From Haloarculaceae archaeon (GTDB lineage: Archaea; Halobacteriota; Halobacteria; Halobacteriales; Haloarculaceae): a stretch of 7,684 nt of DNA. The translations under genes were made by a program, and so were the position numbers. The DNA lies in contig JAHENO010000140.1 of NCBI GenBank assembly GCA_018609945.1, forward strand, positions 1-7,684, in the 5' to 3' direction. The notes beneath the pieces are model-generated. The model was given only the letters and a program-made list of their open reading frames with translations. It did not search any database and had not been told where the DNA came from. Positions 1 through 5,934 of the stretch are shown here, piece after piece (the stretch's first letter is position 1; the number at the start of each line of letters is the position of its first letter).

Positions 1-510
1 GACCCGGTCATACAGAAGTACCTCCACGAACTCGTCGGGCCGAAGGGGATGCCGGTGGCGGCGGCGCCGCCGGACGGCGAGGTGACCGACGAGGAACTCG
101 CCGAGGAACTGGGGCTGGAACTCAACGACGTCCGCCGGGCGTTGTTCATCCTCTACGAGAACGACCTGGCGAGCTACCGCCGGTTGCGCGACGAGGACTC
201 GGGCTGGCTGACCTACCTCTGGACCTTCGAGTACGAGAAAATCCCCGAGCAACTCAAGGAGGAGATGCACAGGCTGCTGGCGGGCCTCGAGGAGCGCCGG
301 GAGTACGAGCAGACACACGAGTTCTACCTCTGTGAGAACTGTGGCATCCGTTTCGAGTTCGGCGAGGCGATGGACGTGGGGTTCGAGTGTCCCCAGTGCG
401 GGTCGGGGGTCGAGGCCATGGAGAACACCCGGCTCGTCGAGGCGATGGACGGCCGCATCGAGGCGTTGCAGGACGAACTCAACGTCGAGTCGGCGGACAT
501 CGAGGGCTGA
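1..510 (+). CDS. tfe: Transcription initiation factor E subunit alpha (TFE), 5' end cut by window
   Basis: TFE is the archaeal counterpart of the TFIIE alpha N-terminal half. It joins the TBP/TFB/RNA polymerase pre-initiation complex and helps promoter opening. The frame is open from base 1 and 169 residues are visible. The N-terminal part is a winged helix (about visible residues 1-90) with the EVTDEELAEELGLELNDVRR helix-turn-helix region and a conserved DSGWLTYLWTF strand. It is followed by a charged, helical linker (EQLKEEMHRLLAGLEERREYEQ) and a C-terminal zinc ribbon with C111/C114 and C130/C133 (CX2C-X15-CX2C). Haloarchaeal TFE usually starts just upstream of the DPVIQKYL segment at the window edge, so probably fewer than a dozen residues are missing. 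The internal ATG at 49 is not the start, because conserved winged-helix sequence precedes it. The stop overlaps the next start (TGATG), which suggests cotranscription with the DUF2110 gene. Confidence 0.96.
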   Translation, partial: DPVIQKYLHELVGPKGMPVAAAPPDGEVTDEELAEELGLELNDVRRALFILYENDLASYRRLRDEDSGWLTYLWTFEYEKIPEQLKEEMHRLLAGLEERREYEQTHEFYLCENCGIRFEFGEAMDVGFECPQCGSGVEAMENTRLVEAMDGRIEALQDELNVESADIEG

Positions 511-1175
511 TGGTCGTTCTCGCAACCAAGGTGTACGTGTCCGGCGAGGCCCGCGAGCGCGCGCTCTCCGGCCTGGAGGCGATGGTCGGGGACGACTTCG
601 GTGACCTGGACGTGAACTACGAGGTCGGGTGCCGCGAGGATGGCTTTCCGTCGGTGACCGTCGAGGGGCCGGACGCGACCGTCGGGCGGAACCTGCTCCG
701 GGACAGGTGGGGCGAGATCACGCCACACCTCGAAGACAGTGCAGTCCACGTCGGCACCCTCGAATCCTGGGACGAGGACGGGTTCGTCCTCGACGCCGGG
801 CGCGAGGTCAGGGTTCCCGCCGACGAACTCGGCCTCGGACCGGGGTCCCCCTCGCAAATCCGGACGCGGTTCGGCCTCGTCCAGCACGTCCCGTTGCGGT
901 TCGTGGCGGGCGAGCCGCCCCGCCTGGCCGACGCGGAACGGGACCGCCTCTTCGAGTGGACGCGAGGACCCGGCAGGGTGAACGTCAACAGCGCGACGCG
1001 CTCGGAGATCAGGGCGACGGTCAATCGTGCTGGCCACGCCGAGGACATCGTCACCGTCGAGCGGCTGGGGCTCCTGGAGGGGAGCATCGTCTGCCGCGAG
1101 GGAACCGACCCGCCGGGCCTGCTGTCGAGCATCGGCGAGTACCTGCCCGCGGAGTTGCTCTGTGTCGTCCCATGA
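510..1175 (+). CDS. DUF2110 family protein, coupled to tfe
   Basis: This 221-residue acidic soluble protein of unknown function resembles the archaeal DUF2110 family, whose genes are commonly found beside tfe; both points are from memory. The ATG at 510 shares its A with the tfe stop codon. In-frame codons upstream are antisense or shadow sequence inside tfe, so 510 is the chosen start. No signal peptide, membrane helix or cysteine pair is visible. The N-terminal about 75 residues carry alternating hydrophobic strands (LATKVYVSG, GFPSVTVEGPDA). A central stretch (about residues 80-105: VGTLESWDEDGFVLDAG, then EVRVPADELGLG) has the rhythm of an S1/OB-type beta barrel, which is inference only. 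The C-terminal part contains GRVNVNSATRSEIRATVNRAGH, a possible helical nucleic-acid-binding segment. The stop overlaps the following start (ATGA). A role near transcription or RNA is inferred from context, not shown. Confidence 0.85.
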   Translation: MVVLATKVYVSGEARERALSGLEAMVGDDFGDLDVNYEVGCREDGFPSVTVEGPDATVGRNLLRDRWGEITPHLEDSAVHVGTLESWDEDGFVLDAGREVRVPADELGLGPGSPSQIRTRFGLVQHVPLRFVAGEPPRLADAERDRLFEWTRGPGRVNVNSATRSEIRATVNRAGHAEDIVTVERLGLLEGSIVCREGTDPPGLLSSIGEYLPAELLCVVP

Positions 1176-1933
1176 ACAGGCGCGTCCTCGCGGGGCTGGC
1201 ACTGGTCGCAGTCCTCCTGCTGGCGGGCTGTTTCGGCCCCTCGGAAATCCCGGAGGAAGACCTGACCGGGGAGGCGAACTACGACTGGGAGACCAACGCG
1301 ACGACGACGTTCAACCTCTCGCGGTCGTCGTACACGACGGTCGTCGAGATACAGAACCGGACCGAACTGACCGTCTGGCAACGCGACCGGCTGGGGACGG
1401 ACAACCCGGTCGACCTCCAGGCGTTGCAGTTCCGGTTCGAGAACGGGACGGTCGTCAACGCCACCCACACGAACCTCTCTGCGACCCGCACCGGTGACAA
1501 CACCGTCATCGAACTCCCGGCGGAGAACGGGACGGTCGCCTACACCGCGTCCCGGACCGGCAAGCGGTTCAGTGCACCCGTCTTCGTCGAGGGCAGCTAC
1601 GAACTGGTCTTGCCGCCCTCGACCCGGATCGGCGTCCCGCTGCTCTCGCAGGCCAGTCCCGGCGGCTACTCGACGAGCGTGACCGACGACCGCATGACCA
1701 TCCGGTGGGACGAGATATCCGACGGCACGCTGACGGTCCGGTACTACCTCCAGCGGGACCTCCTGCTGTTCGGTGGTCTGGCGGCCATCGTGCTCCTGGT
1801 CGGCGGTGGCGGGTCGGTGTACTACCTCTGGCAGCTGCGGACCCTCGAAGAGCGGCGCAAGCAGATGGGCGCGGACGTGGAGTACGACGAGGACGACCCC
1901 CGCGACGACGGGCCGCCGCCGGGGATGCGATGA
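1172..1933 (+). CDS. Predicted membrane lipoprotein with C-terminal transmembrane helix (possibly DUF5803)
   Basis: This is a 253-residue protein of unknown function. The start ATG overlaps the DUF2110 stop (ATGA). The N-terminus is an export signal: twin arginines at residues 3-4 (RRVL), a hydrophobic core, and a lipobox L17-A18-G19 before C20, so lipid attachment after Tat or Sec export is likely. The exported part (about 21-195) is rich in Thr, Asn and beta-strand pattern and has several N-glycosylation sequons (NATT, NLS, NRT, NGT, NAT). A second hydrophobic segment at about 197-220 (DLLLFGGLAAIVLLVGG, ending YYLWQ) is a membrane helix. It is followed by a basic stretch (RTLEERRKQ) and an acidic, proline-rich tail, as expected for a cytoplasmic C-terminus. 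The protein would therefore be anchored at both ends. I recall a haloarchaeal DUF5803 family in this position beside tfe, but cannot verify the assignment. It probably shares the tfe transcript. Confidence 0.85.
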   Translation: MNRRVLAGLALVAVLLLAGCFGPSEIPEEDLTGEANYDWETNATTTFNLSRSSYTTVVEIQNRTELTVWQRDRLGTDNPVDLQALQFRFENGTVVNATHTNLSATRTGDNTVIELPAENGTVAYTASRTGKRFSAPVFVEGSYELVLPPSTRIGVPLLSQASPGGYSTSVTDDRMTIRWDEISDGTLTVRYYLQRDLLLFGGLAAIVLLVGGGGSVYYLWQLRTLEERRKQMGADVEYDEDDPRDDGPPPGMR

Positions 1934-1942
1934 ACAGAGAGG

Positions 1943-1947
1943 TTTTA
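1943..1947 (+). promoter_or_regulatory. Possible TATA-like element for the CinA-like gene
   Basis: A TTTTA run lies 24-28 bases upstream of the ATG at 1971, inside a 37-base gap. This is the spacing expected for a haloarchaeal leaderless transcript. The match to a TATA consensus is short, so the call rests mainly on position. Confidence 0.35.
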
Positions 1948-1970
1948 CCGGCGCGGCCGTAGGGTTCCGT

Positions 1971-2660
1971 ATGCGCGTCGCGCTGGTGTGCGTCGGCGAC
2001 GAGTTGCTCGCCGGCGACACCGTCAACACGAACGCCGCCTGGCTGGGCCGACAGCTCGGCGAGCGCGGCGTCACGGTCGAGCGCGTGTCGGTCGTCCCGG
2101 ACCAGGTGGCCGATATCGCCCGCGTGGTCAACGAACACCGCGCCGAGTACGACGCAGTGATCGTCACTGGCGGGCTCGGCCCCACCCACGACGACCGGAC
2201 GATGGAGGGCGTCGCCGCCGCCGTCGGGAGCGAGGTACGCGAGGACCCCGAGGTCCTCCAGTGGCTCGAAGAGGAGGGTGGCTACACCCGCGACGACCTC
2301 GCGGAGGGCACCGCGGACATCCCCGCCGCCGCGGAGATGCTCCCCAATCCCGAAGGCGTCGCGCCCGGCTGTGTCGTCGAGAACGTCTACGTCCTGCCCG
2401 GGGTGCCGGCGGAGATGAAGGCGATGTTCGAACACGTGGCCGAAGACTTCGCCGGCCAGCAGCGCTACGTCGAGACGATGACCGTCGACGAACCCGAGAG
2501 CGCGCTCGTCGACCGGTTTGCCGACCTCCGCGAGCGCTACGACGTGCGCGTGGGCAGTTACCCCGGCGAGACGGTTCGCGTGAAAATCCACGGCACCGAC
2601 CGGGGTGCCGTCGAGGACGCCGCCGGGTGGCTCCGCGAGCGGGTCGACCTCGCGGAGTGA
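1971..2660 (+). CDS. CinA-type MoCF-domain protein (competence/damage-inducible protein A family, N-terminal domain only)
   Basis: This 229-residue protein has the MoCF (molybdopterin-binding-like) fold of the CinA N-terminal domain (COG1058). Visible motifs are the N-terminal GDELLAG (9-15) followed by N19-T20-N21, the loop TGGLGPTHDD (66-75), and LPGVPAEM (142-149). In bacteria CinA often fuses this domain, linked to pyridine-nucleotide salvage or ADP-ribose hydrolysis, to a C-terminal NMN deamidase. That second domain is absent here, the usual arrangement in archaea, so amidase activity should not be assumed. MoCF sequences are also found in molybdopterin enzymes, but the LPGVPAEM block and the lack of MoeA-type extra domains favour CinA. 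No signal or membrane segment is visible. The ATG at 1971 is preferred over upstream in-frame codons because the motif block begins there and a TATA-like run lies at the leaderless distance. It converges on the small minus-strand gene with a 10-base gap. Confidence 0.88.
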   Translation: MRVALVCVGDELLAGDTVNTNAAWLGRQLGERGVTVERVSVVPDQVADIARVVNEHRAEYDAVIVTGGLGPTHDDRTMEGVAAAVGSEVREDPEVLQWLEEEGGYTRDDLAEGTADIPAAAEMLPNPEGVAPGCVVENVYVLPGVPAEMKAMFEHVAEDFAGQQRYVETMTVDEPESALVDRFADLRERYDVRVGSYPGETVRVKIHGTDRGAVEDAAGWLRERVDLAE

Positions 2661-2670
2661 CGCAGCGCGG

Positions 2671-2787
2671 CTATCGGTAGAGGTGGTCGAGCCACAGCGC
2701 CGTCAGCAGGAGGCCGCCGAGTCCGACGACCCAGCCCGAGGCGGCGATGACGCCCTCGTTGACACCGGCCTGCAGGAGTGCGCTCAT
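2671..2787 (-). CDS. 38-residue single-span membrane microprotein
   Basis: On the minus strand an ATG at 2787-2785 opens a 38-codon frame closed by TAG at 2673-2671. The protein begins MSALLQAGVNEGVIAASG and ends ALWLDHLYR. A hydrophobic core from about residue 13 to 33 (VIAASGWVVGLGGLLLTALW) is long enough for one membrane span. Third codon positions are almost all G or C, as in the neighbouring genes. An in-frame TAG at 2814-2812 lies upstream with no other ATG in between, so the start is well bounded. It fills most of the gap between the CinA-like gene and the divergent NAD kinase, and a TATA-like run sits at the leaderless distance. I do not recognise the family and can propose no function beyond a small membrane protein. 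Confidence 0.65.
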   Translation of the reverse strand: MSALLQAGVNEGVIAASGWVVGLGGLLLTALWLDHLYR

Positions 2788-2811
2788 ACCTCTGGATGGG
2801 CCGGCCGCGGC

Positions 2812-2817
2812 CTAAGA
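2812..2817 (-). promoter_or_regulatory. Possible TATA-like element for the 38-residue microprotein
   Basis: On the minus strand this reads CTCTTA within CCTCTTAGG, about 25-30 bases upstream of the ATG at 2787. The spacing fits leaderless transcription, but the box is only half AT and the call is weak. Confidence 0.25.
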
Positions 2818-2829
2818 GGTTCCGGTTGG

Positions 2830-2835
2830 CTTTTG
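2830..2835 (+). promoter_or_regulatory. Possible TATA-like element for the NAD kinase gene
   Basis: The run CTTTTG lies 24-29 bases upstream of the ATG at 2859, the most AT-rich point of the 71-base divergent gap. It is positioned for a leaderless transcript, and the motif itself is a weak TATA match. Confidence 0.35.
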
Positions 2836-2858
2836 CGGGCACCGACCCAACGGCGACT

Positions 2859-3932
2859 ATGCGACGGATCGGCGTCGTCGTCAACCCCATCGCGGGGATG
2901 GGCGGGCGCGTGGGCCTGAAGGGCACCGACGGGAAGGTCGAGGAGGCGATCGAGCGGGGGGCTGAACCCCGGGCACCCGACCGCGCCCGCGAGGCGCTGA
3001 CAGCCCTCCGAGAGGCCGGCGAGGGCGTCGCACTGGTGACCTACGGCAGCGTCATGGGCGAGGACGTGGCCCGCGAGGCCGGTTTCGATCCCGAGGTCGT
3101 GGGCCGGCCCGACGGCGGGGTGGGCGACACCGGTCCGGCGGACACCCGCGAGGCGGTCCGTGCGTTCGTCGAGGCCGGCGTCGACCTGATCCTGTTCGTC
3201 GGCGGTGACGGCACCGCTGTCGACGTCGCAGAGACGCTCGAGGAATGCGACGCGGAGACGCCGATCCTGGGCGTGCCGGCCGGCGTGAAGGTCTACTCGG
3301 CGGTATTCGCCGTCACGCCGCGGGCTGCCGGCGAGGTCGCGGCCACCTTCGACCGGGTCGAGGCGGCCGAGGTCAACGACATTGACGAGGACGACTACCG
3401 CGAGGGCGAGGTTCGGACGGACCTGCGAGCGGTCGCCCGGGTGCCCGTCGACGACCGGCGCCAGGCCAGCAAGCAACTCGGCGGCGGCACCGTCGAGGGC
3501 ATCGCCGAGGGCTTCGCCGCCACGGTCGAAGAGGGACGGACCTACGTCCTCGGACCGGGCAGCACCGTCGGCGCGATCAAGGAGGAACTCGGATTCGAGG
3601 GGTCGCCGCTGGGGGTCGACGTCTGGCGCGACGGCGAGGTGCTCGTCCGCGACGCCGCCGAGTCGGACATCCTCGGGGCCCTCGGCGAGGACAACACGGT
3701 CGTGGTCTCGCCCATCGGTGGGCAGGGGTTCATCTTCGGCCGGGGCAACCAGCAGATCTCGCCCGCCGTCATCCGCCAGTCTGAAATCGAGGTGGTCGCC
3801 TCGCGCCGGAAACTCGACGGGACGGGCGTACTCCGGGTCGACACCGGTGACTCCGAGCTCGACGACGAGCTGCGCGGCTGGATGCGCGTCCGGATCGGCC
3901 GCGTCGAGAAGCGACTCGTCGAGGTCGTCTGA
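2859..3932 (+). CDS. ATP-NAD kinase family protein (COG3199/AcoX-like, long form)
   Basis: This 357-residue cytoplasmic protein belongs to the NAD kinase / diacylglycerol kinase-like fold, whose classical members phosphorylate NAD to NADP. The N-terminal strand IGVVVNPIAGMGG (NPIAGMGG at 9-16) and the diagnostic ILFVGGDGT (GGDGT at 115-119) are both present, followed by ETPILGVPAGVKVYSAVFA, a conserved substrate-lobe block. Two features differ from the classical enzyme of roughly 270-300 residues. There is a long spacer between the two glycine motifs, including GLKGTDGK and GRPDGGVGDTG. There is also an extended C-terminal domain with PGSTVGAIKEELG, VVVSPIGGQGFIFGRGNQQISP and a final RVRIGRVEKRLVEV strand. 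This layout matches the long family related to AcoX, so whether NAD is the true substrate is inferred. The ATG at 2859 is chosen over an upstream in-frame codon because the first beta strand starts there and a TATA-like run lies 24-29 bases upstream. Confidence 0.88.
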   Translation: MRRIGVVVNPIAGMGGRVGLKGTDGKVEEAIERGAEPRAPDRAREALTALREAGEGVALVTYGSVMGEDVAREAGFDPEVVGRPDGGVGDTGPADTREAVRAFVEAGVDLILFVGGDGTAVDVAETLEECDAETPILGVPAGVKVYSAVFAVTPRAAGEVAATFDRVEAAEVNDIDEDDYREGEVRTDLRAVARVPVDDRRQASKQLGGGTVEGIAEGFAATVEEGRTYVLGPGSTVGAIKEELGFEGSPLGVDVWRDGEVLVRDAAESDILGALGEDNTVVVSPIGGQGFIFGRGNQQISPAVIRQSEIEVVASRRKLDGTGVLRVDTGDSELDDELRGWMRVRIGRVEKRLVEVV

Positions 3933-4171
3933 GCGACCTCGCGCCGGTGGCTGGCTCTCTCCGGCAGTCTACATTGTCCCCCGCGGCTGTGGTCGTTGCC
4001 GGTTACCGGCCATCGTCACTGCTGGTCCCCGACTATCGTCCCTAGCTCTCGCCGGCAATCTTCCCCGGTCGTCACCGGCCATCGGTATCCAGTCAAACAC
4101 CTTTGATATTCCAGATTTCGATTTAGGGTATTAACACAAGATTAAGGTACACGCACGGTCAGGTAGGGAAT
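3933..4171. other. Non-coding region between NAD kinase and PhoU-like gene, with short repeats
   Basis: No credible gene is seen in these 239 bases. The left part is GC-rich and holds a perfect 6+6 palindrome with a one-base centre (GCCGGT-T-ACCGGC, 3998-4010). It also holds two copies of ACCGGCCATCG (4005-4015 and 4074-4084). The right part, from about 4090, turns AT-rich. It has an inverted pair TCAAA/TTTGA (4093-4097 and 4102-4106) and the tandem-like GATTTCGATTTAG, ending in the promoter. The lengthy AT-rich upstream region suggests that the downstream regulator gene is itself regulated. No poly-T terminator is evident after the NAD kinase stop. Confidence 0.6.
4141..4146 (+). promoter_or_regulatory. 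Likely TATA box for the PhoU-like gene
   Basis: ATTAAG lies 26-31 bases upstream of the ATG at 4172, as expected for a leaderless haloarchaeal promoter. A second candidate, TATTAAC at 4129-4135, is 10-12 bases further out and could serve a transcript with a short leader. Confidence 0.5.
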
Positions 4172-5206
4172 ATGGAAACGAGGAAGGTCCAGCGGCTGGG
4201 GCCGTCGACGCTGGCGATGACCCTCCCGGCCGAGTGGGCCCACGCTCACGACGTCGAGAAGGGCGACGAGGTGTCGTTGCGCGTCGGGGACAAGGGCGCG
4301 CTGACGGTGATGCCGGAGTCGGTGACCTCCGAGGAGTCCGAGGCAGTCATCAGTGCGACGGGGTTCGACGCCGACGCCGTCGAGCGCGCGATCGTCGGCG
4401 AGTACGTCCTCGGCCGGCGGATCATCCACGTCGAGGCCGCCGAGGGCGAGACCCTGGAGAGTGCCCACATCAACGCCGTCTACAACGCAGAGTCACAGCT
4501 GATGGGCCTGGGCGTCATCGAGGAGACGCCCGAGAGCATCGCCATCCGGTGTTCGGTCGACCCGGAGGATTTCACGCTCGACAACCTCCTCGAGCGCCTC
4601 GAGTCGACTGGGTCGACGATGCGCAACGAGGCCATCAAGGCACTGGCTCACGGCAACCCGGACCTCGCCCAGCGGGCGCTGAACCGCGAACGCCAGGCCA
4701 ACAAGATCTTCGTCCTCCTGTTGCGGCTGACCTTCACGGCCTTCCAGAACCCGAACCTCGCGCGCGCCGTCGGGCTCGACGACGGTTTCCCGCTGATCGG
4801 CTACCGGGCCATCGCCAAGAACCTCGAACTGACCGCGGACAACGCCGAGGACATCGCAGAGATAGTCATCGAAGCCGACGAACACTCCCTGAACGTCGAC
4901 TCGGGGACGATGCGGCGCATCCGGGAGTTCACCGACCAGGTCGACGAGATCACCGAACTCGCCGTGGACGCGGCCGTCGGCCGGGAATTCGACACCACCA
5001 TCGAGGTCAGAGAGATGTTCGCAACCATCGAGGACCGCGAGCAGGAGATCCTCGCGGACCTCCCCGAGATGGACAACGACAGGCTCCTCCAGGTGCGGGA
5101 GGTCCTGGTCAGCCTCCAGCAGACCGCTCAGTACGCCGTCAGAAACGCCGAGATTGCCACTAATCTCTCGCTCAACGAGGAATCCGACCGCATCGCGATC
5201 AGTTGA
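4172..5206 (+). CDS. AbrB-PhoU family phosphate uptake regulator
   Basis: This 344-residue soluble regulator combines an N-terminal AbrB/SpoVT-type swapped-hairpin DNA-binding domain (about 1-48: RKVQRLGPSTLAMTLPAEWA, then KGDEVSLRVG) with two PhoU-like helical repeats (about 110-225 and 230-335). The helical part has the acidic/polar PhoU rhythm, for example NRERQANKIFVLLLRL (E173 and N177) and REFTDQVDEITELAVDAAV (from about D255). PhoU proteins restrain phosphate uptake through the Pst transporter and its sensor. In haloarchaea the AbrB fusion makes PhoU a candidate direct transcription regulator, which is known for the architecture but inferred for this gene. No pst transporter genes lie in the window, so it is an orphan here. 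It has a long AT-rich upstream region with a well-placed TATA box, and it converges with the response regulator gene across a 30-base gap. Confidence 0.92.
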   Translation: METRKVQRLGPSTLAMTLPAEWAHAHDVEKGDEVSLRVGDKGALTVMPESVTSEESEAVISATGFDADAVERAIVGEYVLGRRIIHVEAAEGETLESAHINAVYNAESQLMGLGVIEETPESIAIRCSVDPEDFTLDNLLERLESTGSTMRNEAIKALAHGNPDLAQRALNRERQANKIFVLLLRLTFTAFQNPNLARAVGLDDGFPLIGYRAIAKNLELTADNAEDIAEIVIEADEHSLNVDSGTMRRIREFTDQVDEITELAVDAAVGREFDTTIEVREMFATIEDREQEILADLPEMDNDRLLQVREVLVSLQQTAQYAVRNAEIATNLSLNEESDRIAIS

Positions 5207-5211
5207 TCGCG
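5194..5211. repeat. 18-base palindrome over the PhoU-like stop codon
   Basis: CGCGATCA-GT-TGATCGCG is a perfect 8+8 inverted repeat with a two-base centre, and the TGA stop (5204-5206) sits in its right arm. It lies at the convergent end of the PhoU-like and response regulator genes. A two-base loop is too tight for a perfect RNA hairpin, and no T-run follows, so a DNA-level palindrome or coincidence is as likely as a terminator. Confidence 0.6.
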
Positions 5212-5236
5212 GTCTGTTCGCGCCCCTCCCGGCCGC

Positions 5237-5620
5237 TCACTCGCCGACGGTGTCCTCGATGAGCGCGGCCATCTCGTCGTAGTGGTCGGTCCCGGTGCCC
5301 TTCTTGACGAACGCAGTCACGCCGGCCTCCTCGACAGCCGCGACGGTGTCCGCCTCGACGGCGGCGCTGAACAGCAAGAACGGCAGCGACGGGTCACGGT
5401 CCCGGACCGCCTCGAACAGCTCCATCCCGTCCATCCCCGGCATGCGGTAGTCGCTGACGACACAGTCGACGTCGTCCGTCGCGACGTGGTCGAGGGCCTC
5501 CCGGCCGCTGGTGGCCGTCTCGACCGAGAGTGTGTCACTGGCACGCTCGAGAAAGGTCTGGGTCAACTCCAGTACGTCCTCGTCCTCGTCGACGACGAGC
5601 ACCCTGATGGAATCCCTCAT
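5237..5620 (-). CDS. Single-domain response regulator (receiver domain protein)
   Basis: This 127-residue protein is a stand-alone CheY-like receiver domain. The key residues are visible: acidic pocket D11/E12 (VLVVDEDED), phosphoacceptor D57 (VVSDYRMPGMDG), switch serine S85 (LLFSAA) and the conserved lysine, probably K107 (FVKKGTG). The KG in place of KP after the lysine strand is typical of haloarchaeal receivers. No DNA-binding, HalX or enzymatic output domain follows, so output must be through protein contact or phosphotransfer. No histidine kinase is encoded in the window. Its ATG is only 6 bases downstream of the stop of the zinc-ribbon gene 5627-5797, so the two are probably cotranscribed and the receiver may lack its own promoter. 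The family call is firm, while the partner kinase and target are unknown. Confidence 0.93.
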   Translation of the reverse strand: MRDSIRVLVVDEDEDVLELTQTFLERASDTLSVETATSGREALDHVATDDVDCVVSDYRMPGMDGMELFEAVRDRDPSLPFLLFSAAVEADTVAAVEEAGVTAFVKKGTGTDHYDEMAALIEDTVGE

Positions 5621-5626
5621 CGCCGG

Positions 5627-5797
5627 TCAGGCGGTCGCGCCGGTATCCACGGCCCCGTCGATGCGGACGAAGCCGAACCCGCACTCGCCACACTGCCATT
5701 TCTGCTTGGTCCCCAGGTGTAGTTTCGTCGTTCCCGTCTTCCAGAAGGTCCTCGTCTCGCCACACTCGGGACACTCCTGCTCCATTTCGAGGGGCAT
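5627..5797 (-). CDS. 56-residue zinc-ribbon protein (possibly DUF7838 group)
   Basis: This small protein starts MPLEMEQECPECGE and ends FVRIDGAVDTGATA. Two knuckles, C9/C12 and C36/C39 (CX2C-X23-CX2C), would bind one zinc in a beta-ribbon. The lysine/threonine-rich middle (TGTTKLHLGTKQKW) and the GFGFVRIDG strand look like a conserved haloarchaeal small zinc-protein family, which I recall as DUF7838 without being able to confirm it. The ATG at 5797 is preferred; an internal ATG four codons later would remove only MPLE. Upstream in-frame sequence has no conserved character, and a TATA-like run lies 24-31 bases from the chosen start. It is the first gene of a probable two-gene unit with the response regulator. 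Its function is unknown; small zinc ribbons of this kind may bind RNA, DNA or protein. Confidence 0.82.
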   Translation of the reverse strand: MPLEMEQECPECGETRTFWKTGTTKLHLGTKQKWQCGECGFGFVRIDGAVDTGATA

Positions 5798-5820
5798 GGT
5801 CGGACATTCATCGGGTATCC

Positions 5821-5828
5821 AATTGAAA
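5821..5828 (-). promoter_or_regulatory. Possible TATA-like element for the zinc-ribbon/response regulator unit
   Basis: On the minus strand this reads TTTCAATT, 24-31 bases upstream of the ATG at 5797. It is the only AT-rich run nearby and fits leaderless transcription. Confidence 0.4.
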
Positions 5829-5934
5829 CTGGTGGTTCGTTCCAGGAACTGTCGTGCAGCACCTGCGCCGGGTAGTGCGGGTGCTTGACAGACCGGGGCG
5901 CCCGAACCAAGACCCGGCCGCCCTCCCGGAACCG

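Noticed and set aside
49..51. ATG at 49 as the tfe start
   Set aside because: The frame is open to the window edge, and DPVIQKYLHELVG upstream is conserved TFE sequence.
324..1202. 292-codon open frame on the minus strand opposite the tfe end and DUF2110
   Set aside because: It overlaps the zinc-ribbon codons of tfe on the opposite strand and has no family resemblance.
617..2185. 522-codon open frame on the minus strand across DUF2110, the lipoprotein and cinA
   Set aside because: It is antisense to three supported genes, is arginine- and proline-rich and shows no motifs, so it is a composition shadow.
4005..4084. Two ACCGGCCATCG copies considered as part of a repeat array
   Set aside because: There are only two copies with unlike surroundings, no regular spacers and no third unit, so this is not a CRISPR or tandem array.
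3382..4134. Open frame reading through the NAD kinase gene and into the following intergenic region
   Set aside because: Its translation is a serine/arginine-rich shadow of the kinase frame, and the intergenic tail has no start or coding character of its own.
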